From: Amoebidium appalachense
Taxonomy: Eukaryota > Ichthyosporea
Length of the DNA: 64,000 nt
Direction of reading: 5' to 3'
Assembly: GCA_963693365.1 (NCBI GenBank)
Contig: CAVNZM010000003.1
Coordinates: forward strand, 7,378,001-7,442,000
Below the pieces are notes generated by a model that saw nothing but the letters and a program-made list of their open reading frames with translations, searched no databases and had not been told where the DNA came from. Positions 49,539 through 64,000 of this stretch are shown in pieces (position 1 is the stretch's first letter; each line of letters begins with the position of its first letter). The translations under genes and the position numbers were made by a program.

Positions 49539-51139
49539 TAATAGCGGCCGGAGGGGGGGGGGAGGGGTGTTATTGCGGCAGCATGATCATTGAACGTAAG
49601 GGGCAGAGATAGAGACCACAAAGGGGCTGGAAGGAAGGAGAAGCAGTACACTGAGAGGTGAGGAATGCTGGGGGGGGTACATTCAGAGCCGAATGAACGA
49701 AACATAGGACAGTGGGAGCAGAGATGGACCAAAAAGCTAGGTTGTGTGTGTGTGGGCGAGGGGGGGGGGGGGGGGGGGGGGATTGTGAGGGGAGCGTCCG
49801 TGAGAGAACTTCGTGAGAGACACAGATAAGACGAGCAAACCGAGGGGAGAGGGGAAAGGAGAAAGAGGAAGGGAGGGGGGGCAGGGGAGGGGGGAGGGGG
49901 GAGGGGGCAGGGCGGGTTTGGTTGGATGGTGTGCTGGGACACACCTGTGTAAGCTCTGAGCCAGTCTCTGAGATCCGAGGCATAGCTATCGGCATCAAGG
50001 CTGCCTTTCTGTGTGGGGGGAGATGGTGGGGGGGGGGGGGGGGGGGGGGGATATGGGTTCATTCCACAAAGCCACAAAACCTGCCTCCCTGTGACTCCTT
50101 TCCCCCCTCCCCCTCTGCCTCCGCCCTGCCCCTCCCTTCGTTTCCCCCCTCCCCCTCCGCCTCCCCTCTGCCCCTCTCCCCCTACCCCTCCCACTTCCTC
50201 CTCCCACAACCCCCTCCCCCCTGCCGCCTAGGACCTTACTTGTCAAGGGTGGTTAAATTAGTGCCCCCCTCCCTCCTCCCCCCCACCACCACCACCACCT
50301 ACGCACACACACACACCTCCTCCTCCTCACTTTCCACCTTTTCCCTTCTCCTGCGCAACCCTTAACTTCTCATGCAACATGCAACAAAAAACGCAGCCAT
50401 CACAAAACACAGTCACACGCAGGCCCAAGCACCCTACCCACTCACCTGAGCCAGATAGTCCACCATGAACCGTCCGTGTTCACCGTAGGGAGAGGGCTGG
50501 CCAGTCAAGTAGTGGCCGGGGAAGTCCGAATTGTTATAAAACGGGCAGGAGGGTGGCGAGAAAAACTAAAGGTGGGTGGGAAGGGGGGTTAGATCATAGA
50601 GGGATTGGACTGCGGAATTAAGGTACGAGCTTGATGTCTGCATTTTGGGTGCCTTACTCTCTCTGTGTAGTACTTTCCACCATTGCTCTCCCTGTGCAAT
50701 ACTTTCCACCATTGCTCTCCCAGTATTACTAGAGTAACCCCAGTATTACTAGAGTAACCAGTGTAGCTGTGTATACGTTGGCAGCGTTTATGCACCGAGT
50801 AAAAAATATGGCCTCCTAGAGCAAACTAGAAGGTATTGGTAATAATACACACGCTGGCTGTGCTCGAAAAAAGACTTGGACAACACGGAATGAGAATCGA
50901 CTGGCAGGCGAGAAAGATGTGTGAAGGGGGGTAATTACGACTGATGGGGAGAAAAAACGCTGGAGAAGGAAATGATTAGGAAGCCAATGAGCACAACATA
51001 CCTCCGGATCGCTCTCACCACCAACAAGCTCCTTGATCTTTGCGTCGTCATAAATCCAGTGCAGGGGCATGGTGGCCACGTCAGCAACAAACGCCCCAAC
51101 AACTGCGTCACGCAGCTTGGGAAGGGAGAGGGACGCCAT
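45165..51139 (-). CDS. ADP-ribosylglycohydrolase / J1-crystallin-like protein
   Basis: The family removes ADP-ribose from proteins or small molecules using metal-bound aspartates; J1-crystallin-like members are less well defined. Exons: 51002-51139 ([20 protein letters not shown]), 50446-50565 ([23 protein letters not shown]), 49945-50008, 48778-48881 ([15 protein letters not shown]), 48071-48195 ([19 protein letters not shown]), 47061-47189 ([20 protein letters not shown]), 46386-46493 ([18 protein letters not shown]), 45678-45794 ([20 protein letters not shown]) and 45165-45221 ([18 protein letters not shown], stop TAA). Length is about 320 residues, as in the family. The C-terminal GGDN has Asn and Ala-Ser where true ARH enzymes have a second Asp-Thr, as in J1-crystallins. 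Exons 4 and 5 disagree by one phase (0 against 1). Start: the ATG followed by ASLSLPKLR. Confidence 0.88.
48207..48293. repeat. (GT)n microsatellite upstream of the glycohydrolase exon 5 acceptor
   Basis: Nearly pure GT on the plus strand, lying 11 bases from the exon at 48071-48195. Confidence 0.9.
49267..49669. repeat. Tandem ~200-bp duplication in glycohydrolase intron 3
   Basis: Copies 49267-49463 and 49466-49669 share a left block (GAAACACTCGAAACAAAAAA), a TG tract, a G-run and a right block of about 100 bp (GGCAGCATGATCATTGAACG through GAGGTGAGGAATG) that are almost identical. They differ mainly in TG and G length. Confidence 0.9.
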
Positions 51140-51406
51140 GTTTTGCGTAAGGGTTGGAGTCAGGGTACACACTTGACGGATAGGCCACATATGGGTGAGC
51201 GGAGGGGTTTTGTGGGGTGGGGGGAGCGGAAGACTCTATATACACTGTGAACTGACCGAGTGAGGCCCTGGGCACCAAAACAAAACCGCAAACAAAAAAT
51301 TTTGCACCACTGAACTTGAAAAGATTGTGCAGGGTTCGAATTTTAGTTTCGAATTATTGGGGGGGCAAACTGCTTCTTCGGTATTCGAGGGGCTGTACCA
51401 TTCCCT

Positions 51407-51454
51407 TGGACGATCTTTTGGAAATCGTCCAAGAAGTTTGGTAAATTACCAAAC
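51407..51454. other. Two adjacent inverted repeats upstream of the glycohydrolase gene
   Basis: First: TTGGACGAT (51407-51415) and ATCGTCCAA (51424-51432) around a 9-base loop. Second: GTTTGGTAA (51436-51444) and TTACCAAAC (51446-51454) around one base. Arms are perfect. Location is 270-315 bp upstream of the start codon. Confidence 0.6.
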
Positions 51455-51504
51455 GTTTTTTGATAATATCGAACTCTGAGATTGTGAGCCTCACGGTGCT
51501 AGTG

Positions 51505-51615
51505 ATTGGTGGATGAAGACCAATAGGAGTTTTACGTGACCTATAATCGATCTGATTGGTTACTGTTTCAATTTGTTTACATAGCAAGGAGCCAATAGGA
51601 ATCACTTGCCATTGG
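51505..51615. promoter_or_regulatory. Cluster of five CCAAT boxes upstream of the glycohydrolase gene
   Basis: CCAAT or its complement ATTGG occurs at 51505-51509, 51520-51524, 51555-51559, 51592-51596 and 51611-51615, 366-476 bp upstream of the start codon at 51139. CCAAT boxes bind NF-Y/HAP complexes in most eukaryotes. Confidence 0.45.
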
Positions 51616-51617
51616 AT

Positions 51618-51844
51618 TCAATTTCCTGGTTCAAATGATTTGAATCGTGTGACTGACCTGCACTGAGTCACATACACAAATTTGACCGAGGGCCTTGTCA
51701 CCACATGTCGACCACAACGGCATGCATATGCACGCAGTGTCCCATGCGCGGTGATGGACACATTGACCAGCAGCAGCATGTAATAGGAACTGCCAGCCTC
51801 ACCCTCCCTGACATAATTGTCCGGGTGACTACGTACACAACCCA
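51618..51844 (-). CDS. Possible terminal exon of an unknown gene
   Basis: A 74-codon stretch follows GCAG (acceptor) and ends in TGA: it reads RSHPDNYVREGEAGSSYYML, LLVNVSITAHGTLRAYACRC and ends RFKSFEPGN. Composition is protein-like, but the acceptor is preceded by a G-run, no upstream exon was found, and it overlaps part of the CCAAT region. Not assigned to any family. Confidence 0.22.
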
Positions 51845-52720
51845 CTGCCCCCCCTTCCCCCCCCCCCCCCCCCCCTCCCTCCCTCCTTTTGTCCCCCCCC
51901 CCCCCCCCCCCTTCCCCCCCCCCCCCCTCCCCCCGGCACACACCCACCGTCCACCCACAACCCACACATGGCTCCATTCAGGGTTCCTGCCCAGTCCCCA
52001 GCCGCCTCTCTCTCTCCCACCCACCATCCACACACCTCATTACCTCATTTTTGTAAATCCTCTTTGGCATCTAGCTATCTTCTGCTCCACAGGCCGGGAC
52101 GTCGCTTTTTCACTGAGTACTTTACATCTACGTGTCAATCCTGGTTTGTTTGGGTCAAGCCTAATTATAGATTTTAAAGCTCGAGTTTTGATACATGGTA
52201 CCTCTCTAATTGCAGGTCTTGGTGAAATCTGCTCCTGGGGGGCCCCTACTAAGTCTTGAAAGAATTATTCTTCCACTTCCCCCCTTTCCTAGGCCTAGGT
52301 AGGGCTTGCTTGCCAGGGCAATCAGTGTGGTTGTATCTGAGTGTGTGCATGACAGTGTACACCTCTCCTGATGCCCGTGTGTGCTTTTGTTGCTGGCATG
52401 CGTGTTTGTGTTTCTGCCACGGTCAGCATGGGAATAAATAATACAGGTGTTTCCGTTGGCATTACTCCGGCTGCTTCCTCCCTCCCTCCCTCCTCTCCCC
52501 CCCCCCCCCCCCCCCCCCCCCCCCGCCCCTCCTTCTTCCCCCCCCCCCCCTCCTCCCCCTCCCCCCCCCCCCCCCCCGCGCCCCCTGCTGCTGTGTGTAG
52601 TTTCACATAGATAGATGACGAGTGAAGCCTGTGTTCTAGCTCTCTGTGCACGTGTGTACGTTCTCTCTCTCTTCCTTCTCTCCCTCTCTTTCTTTTCCTT
52701 TTTTTCTTCTCTCTCTTTTT

Positions 52721-52936
<216 letters not shown>

Positions 52937-53668
52937 GTGTGTGTGTGTGTGTGTGTGTACACGGGTGATAGACCCGTGTGCACAGCCCCGGCCATCCTGG
53001 CCATATCGATATTAGTGAGAGCTGTGTGAGCACAAGTGTTAGCTGTGTGCGCGTGTTGTAACGGTGAAGCTTGTGTTAACTTAGAAGCTTCTGTGTTTTG
53101 ATAAGTTAGATCTCCAATAATTGTGCTCCTGATTTATTTATTTGTTGGTTGGTTAACGTGCTCAGTGTGAGATGTCTCTGTTAGCAGAACGTGCCCCGAG
53201 GTTAGGAGGGGAAAGTGTACATAGAAAAGTGTGGTTTCACATAACCGCAGGTTAGTGATGTGCGGTTTGGATCCGATGAAGAATGTACGATAGATTGAAG
53301 TAGTTTCCGATTGGTTGAAATCGGAATAAATTTGATCTATTATCTCTTAGTCACTTTTGACCGCGGCCTCTCAGAGCTTGTATGTTGCCTCTTTGCCTCG
53401 AGTAAACAGCGTAAACCCCACAGTCATTACAATAGACAAAGTTTGATTGCGGGTAATCGGATCTTGCTTTACGAACGGCAATTGGTTCAAAATGACGTAA
53501 AGCTACCAAAGGAGTAAAAAAAAAAGACATGATCTGGCTGCCCAGGCTTTTTTATACAACGAGATTAAATGTTCATTTTAAAATGTTTGAGCATTCCGAT
53601 TGGTCATTACATAATAAGCGATTTGATTGGTCATTACAGCCAGAAGGACCCCTCCGGAGTCCGGAGAC

Positions 53669-53838
53669 GTCCCGCAGCGTCGTAGGCCGCCACGGCCACT
53701 TACCGTAAGCCAGCGAGTACAAAGCCTTGGAGACTAATTATCTCTAGTCTCCAAGAAGACCAATTACTTGTGCGATGTCTCCAAGGATACCTACCCACTG
53801 GCTTACGTAAGTGGCCGGGCACTACTACGCCACGGGAC
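53669..53838. mobile_element. Fold-back, MITE-like element
   Basis: About 170 bp with imperfect terminal inverted repeats of some 40-45 bp. The left end starts GTCCCGCAGCGTCGTAG; the reverse complement of the right end starts GTCCCGTGGCGTAGTAG. Both end GGCCACTTAC(C)GTAAGCCAG (53695-53713 against 53798-53815). A second perfect inverted repeat lies inside: CTTGGAGACT (53726-53735) and AGTCTCCAAG (53746-53755). No coding capacity; target-site duplication not clear. Confidence 0.55.
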
Positions 53839-54124
53839 AGCGACATAAAAAAAAAAAAAAAAAAAAAGAAAAGAAAAAGAGGCCGCAGGGAAGACGTCGA
53901 CAGCACAGAGAGTGACTATTATATTTCTGAAATGTAAATACGCAGGGGTTGCCTGGGTTTGGCGCTCTTAATCGTATTTAGGCAAATTCCGAGTATTTTG
54001 ACACCTTTCAGGATCGTATTTACTAATTGGATGCCCCCTTTTAATCGGACTGCGTGGTTTTCTAAACCGTATTTTGGGTCGATACGATTCGTAAGGCAAA
54101 CCCTGTTTAAATACGTGTATTTAG

Positions 54125-54262
54125 ATGATTCTCGGATTTGATCCTCGAATATGGCCCAACCTCGGTCGAAGCGTGTATGTCAAGCTCGAGGATTTCAAAG
54201 GCCACGCCAGAGCCATGTCATACATATCCTTGATTGAATCGTCCTCAGTCGTATGCATGTGA
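54125..54262 (+). CDS. Small ORF or first exon, unknown
   Basis: An ATG directly after an in-frame TAG opens a 45-codon frame: MILGFDPRIWPNLGRSVYVK, LEDFKGHARAMSYISLIE, SSSVVCM, then TGA. It is unusually protein-like. A GT donor at 54251 (GTC|GTATGC) would join it in phase to an AG acceptor before 54337, where STSALAGLLKASRVEHVHW follows and runs into proline-coding C-runs. Family unknown; it could be a short gene, a first exon or chance. Confidence 0.3.
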   Translation: MILGFDPRIWPNLGRSVYVKLEDFKGHARAMSYISLIESSSVVCM

Positions 54263-54487
54263 CTGGTTTGTGTGTGTACCGTGATGTTTGGCGCGTGACG
54301 TCCGTGGTTTATGTACATGGACCGTCTACAATGCAGTCCACGAGTGCACTGGCCGGCCTTTTGAAGGCGTCACGTGTAGAACATGTACACTGGTCTCCAG
54401 CCATGGCGTCCCCCCCCCCCCCCCCCCCCCTCTCCCCCCCCCCCCCCCCCCCGGCCCCTGCCCGCTGAACAATCCCATCCCCTAGGC

Positions 54488-54521
<34 letters not shown>

Positions 54522-54760
54522 AGGGCCCCCGGCCAGCCCCCTCCCCCCCTCCCCCCTCCCTACCCCGCTCCCCCCCCCCCCCCCCACGGCCGGGCCGGCC
54601 GACCCCCCTGCCCGGCCACATGATGATGTCACCATATCATATGGTCCCGTGACAAGTAGGACTGTTTTGAAAATGTACATGTGACAGTAATGTTGGCCCA
54701 CACTATAATTAGTACATGATCACTGCTCTGCCTGTAGCTACGAGTCAGGTTGAACTTTCT

Positions 54761-54959
<199 letters not shown>

Positions 54960-55300
54960 CCTCTCCCACGATTCAATTGATTCGAGCGCCCTGATTGGCT
55001 GTACAATCTTTTTTTCTCTCTCTTTTTCTTGGCATCTCACGTGAGACCGGGTCTCCCATTCCCCCAAACCCCTATCCCCCAAAACCCAACCTCTGACCGA
55101 GGTTGGGAATAAATATTTCTGTGAAGAAATATGTTCTGAAGACTAAGTATTTATAGTTGTGAGTTTGTGAAGTTTATGTACAGTAAGTTCAGTGAGCGGC
55201 CGCACTGCCGCGACCAAGGCCCCGGCTGCGAGGGCTGCTGCAGCCGCACAGTGAAGAACGTGTACACTCTGCTAGGGACCTACTCAGTTATACAAAATTT

Positions 55301-55345
<45 letters not shown>

Positions 55346-55369
55346 CCGCCGCCCCTCCGGCCTCCTCCC

Positions 55370-55610
55370 CCATAGGCTTTTTTGATTTTGAATCGGGAAG
55401 ACATTTAGTGGAGTATTAGTATTATTATTAGGATTGGCTCCCGGGGAGGGGGAACTCACCACCCCTCCACTGGCTGGGGGGGGGGGGGGGGGGGATCAAC
55501 CGACCCTCCGAGTAGCTCCCCCCCCCCAGGGAGGGGGAGGGGGGGGGAGGACCTACCACCACCCAGGGGGGGGAAGGGGACTACCCAAAAATGGCCAATA
55601 TCATCAGGTA
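55370..55610 (+). repeat. GC-rich dispersed repeat, copy 4
   Basis: AT anchor AGGCTTTTTTGATTTTGAAT, then AGTATTAGTATTATTATT, then GGCTCCCGGGGAGGGGGAAC and CACC/G-run words. Same layout as the copies at 6686 and 32222. Confidence 0.55.
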
Positions 55611-55882
55611 TGTATATTGAATATAAACTTGGAAACATGATTGCATTGGCACCTTCTCAGAGACACAAGTGTGCGAGCGCTCTCGGGCACGCTCACAGAC
55701 TGCCGCAGGGCCCATGATATGATATTCTCTGTCGTAGCACACAAGGATGTGCGCCCACACGAGTTTCCCACATTCTGATTCCCTTTTTTTCTCTCTTTCT
55801 CCCCCTCCCCCCCCCCCCCCCCACCACCACCACCACCACCCCGCCCTCTCTTTAGCTCTCTGTCCCCCTCCTCCACCCCCCC

Positions 55883-55916
<34 letters not shown>

Positions 55917-56470
55917 GGCCCCCGGTTATCTGTCTAGTGCAACTTCATCCATGCATGATCACCATCCTGCATTATCACCAACAACAGAAACACACACATA
56001 AATACTGTGGCCATGCAAACACACATGCCACGGAAGGCACACACGTGCAAATTTGTGTCAGAGAATTTTAAAAGAGTCTTAATCACTAAATCACTGAAAC
56101 ACACACACACAACACACACACACACACACATAACACAAGCACACGCACAGACAACCACCTACTGAAACACACGTATGCACCATTACACCCACACACGTGC
56201 TCACACGTGAAATAACATGTAATTTCCCACATGCTAAAAGCGCACTGCATCCACACAGCTTGCACATGTCACCACGATGTTTACTCGCACACTGTCAGAC
56301 CACTACAGTGAATATTAGTAGTGCCGAATGCCCACCCACCTTACGGACTCACTCAAGCGATCCCACGTAAAAGTCGCAGACACACATTCCCTATGACATG
56401 TTGTTCATGATAGCTCTGCCCTTATAAAAAATCGGAACGCTGTTCAAAATAAAGGAAAGAAGTACGAACT
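55611..56470. other. Spacer between repeat copies 4 and 5
   Basis: C-runs (55810-55915), CA-rich sequence (55985-56160) and unique sequence; nothing gene-like seen. Confidence 0.55.
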
Positions 56471-56479
56471 TAATATGGT

Positions 56480-56960
56480 CAATGATGGTGGATGAGAGGG
56501 GGGGGGGGGGGGGGGGGGGGGGGGAGGGGAAGGGGGGGGGGGGGGGGCGCCTCCCAGAAACATAAATTGAGAGGGGGGTGCTCAGCCATTGCCAGGGAGG
56601 CTCCTGTCGGACGAGTCCCCCGGAGGGGGGGGGGGGGGGGAGGGGAGGAAGGCCACCACCGAGGTGGGTCCCTCCTCCTCCCGCAGGGGGGAGGAGGGGG
56701 GGGGGAGAGACCCACCACCTCAGCAGTCAGCTTGGGGAAAGGAGGGGAAGTGGGACCCACTACCCCCTCGAGTGGGTTCCAACCCCTCGAGCAGGTGGGT
56801 CCCCCCGCCCACGCGCGTGGGGTCGGGGGGGGAGGGGAGGGGGGGAGGGGGGAAGGGGGGGGAGAGAGAGCCAACACCAGGAGGGACTTCAATACTTACC
56901 ACTGTAACCCCCCATTTTATATTCATTTTAATTTCAAAAAATTCCTTATCTCCTCTCCTG
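56480..56960 (-). repeat. GC-rich dispersed repeat, copy 5 (inverted, long)
   Basis: Contains several GGGACCCAC(C/T) and GGTGGGTCCC words, then CCAACACCAGGAGGGACTTC, ATACTTACCACTGT, and the AT anchor TTAATTTCAAAAAATTCCTT. Orientation matches the copy at 7545. Confidence 0.6.
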
Positions 56961-57224
56961 CCTCCTACATCCGGAAATGCCCCGCATATTCAGCCTCTTA
57001 AATTGGTAACTTTTGTCTGTTTCAGGCTCACCTCCACCCAGCTCCTGCTCTCAATTGATTCCTTGGGATTTGAATCTATCCCCCTTCCACTCCCCACATC
57101 CCACCCTCTCCCCCCCTGTTCTCCCCGCTCTCCCACCAGCCACCCACCGACCCACCCACCCACCCATCCCACATCATCATATTTACAAGTACACGTGCAG
57201 GGTAGTACATACACCACAAGGCAC

Positions 57225-57268
57225 ACTGTGTCACGTGGTGTGATTTACTGTGTCACGTGGTGTGATTT
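57225..57268. promoter_or_regulatory. Tandem 22-bp duplication carrying TCACGTG
   Basis: Two exact head-to-tail copies (57225-57246, 57247-57268), each with TGTCACGTGGTGTG. A second independent tandem pair of the same bHLH core as at 16224-16265. Confidence 0.45.
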
Positions 57269-57377
57269 TTGTTCCCACATACACATCAATGTGCCTACAC
57301 GATCAAGCACCCCAATACGAACAAACATAAGTTGAAGGACACAAGTGGACAAGCTCCACGCCATACACGGAACCCAG

Positions 57378-57408
<31 letters not shown>

Positions 57409-57457
57409 ACGAACACAAAGTCACAAAGTCAAATTTACACTTTCCAAGAAAATCATT

Positions 57458-57463
57458 TTATTT
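57458..57463 (-). terminator. Polyadenylation signal of the unrecognised gene
   Basis: AATAAA begins one base after the TAG stop codon on the minus strand. Confidence 0.5.
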
Positions 57464-57464
57464 T

Positions 57465-58839
<1,375 letters not shown>

Positions 58840-59159
58840 CTACACATCATGATTCCTCCACTTCCATGACTCGATATATACATTACATCGTTTAACGGTG
58901 TCTTGCAATGCAGGCATGGATTCATATGTAAGGCAGAGTTTCAGGGCCTGAGTGATGGCCTTTCCACTTCATCGACAAAACTCCCGGACCCAGTTGCAAG
59001 CAAAATTCCCAGTTTAAAAGCAAACAATGGATCAAACCAGGGGATGTTTTTTTTGCTACTTGGTAAGTTGTGCCATATTTGGCAATGCCGAATGTGCAAC
59101 AATATTGCACCGTGCCATTCTTACTAAGAAGATCAAATGTCTCAAACATGGCTGCATTT

Positions 59160-59349
<190 letters not shown>

Positions 59350-59561
59350 TGGATGGTGGTGTGGAAGTTCGCGATCGTGCGTGCGTGCGATTCTGTGCAT
59401 GAGCGTTTTTGTGTGCGCGTATGCTCGCGTGTGTGTGCGCGTGTGTGCACATGTGCGTGTTTTGCGTGTTCGTGTGCGTGCGTGTGTGTGCACGCACATG
59501 TGTGTGTATTTGTGCGTGTGAGTCAATGTGTGTGTGTGTGTGTGTTGTGTTTGTGCGTGTT

Positions 59562-64000
<4,439 letters not shown>

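Noticed and set aside
58950-59040. Minus-strand frame FDPLFAFKLGILLATGSGSF
   Set aside because: Protein-like, but lacks both an acceptor and a donor in the right places and ends in a stop.

Overview
The window is eukaryotic nuclear DNA. Its genes are cut into short exons (about 35-510 bp) with GT-AG borders that keep reading phase. They sit in a background saturated with simple repeats: (TG/CA)n, (CT)n, (TGCG)n, and G- or C-homopolymers of 20-50 bp in almost every intron and spacer. Most long open frames (His-Thr, Cys-Val, Ser-Leu, Pro or Gly runs) are translations of these repeats, not genes. Gene content (an EXOSC10-type exosome nuclease, AMP deaminase, COMMD2, an arrestin, a J1-crystallin-type ADP-ribosylglycohydrolase, DUF4436 membrane proteins) fits an intron-rich protist or basal holozoan. 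The species cannot be told from sequence alone. Real genes end in TAA and TAG, so the code looks standard.

Layout. (1) 376-5692, minus: 5' half of an EXOSC10/Rrp6 gene, running off the left edge. (2) 8635-12437, minus: 3' part of an AMP deaminase gene that lacks its catalytic-core exons, with two possible N-terminal exons at 14061-14993. (3) 16858-17902, minus: a decayed reading frame of unknown, possibly mobile, origin. (4) 18501-23475, plus: a complete nine-exon ankyrin-repeat protein with a C-terminal membrane anchor. (5) 25670-31716, minus: COMMD2. (6) 35339-38902, minus, and 39482-43363, plus: two head-to-head DUF4436 paralogues; the minus copy has an in-frame stop. (7) 45165-51139, minus: an ADP-ribosylglycohydrolase/J1-crystallin-like gene of nine exons. 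(8) 51140-57460: mostly repeats, including a fold-back element and copies of a GC-rich dispersed repeat. (9) 57465-58839, minus: the 3' end of an unrecognised gene. (10) 60541-64000, plus: an arrestin-domain gene, running off the right edge.

The genes are unrelated housekeeping or signalling genes, not an operon or cluster; the only clear local relationship is the DUF4436 duplication. The most notable non-genic structures are an array of CArG boxes (44764-44980), a 25-bp tandem repeat carrying a 5' splice-site consensus on the strand opposite COMMD2 (27312-27586), tandem CACGTG pairs (16224-16265, 57225-57268), a fold-back element (53669-53838), a five-copy GC-rich dispersed repeat family, and the habit of (CA)n tracts to end exactly at 3' splice sites. 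Several genes show one-base or phase irregularities next to homopolymers, so part of the gene damage may be assembly error rather than biology. No tRNA, rRNA, CRISPR or complete transposon was recognised.
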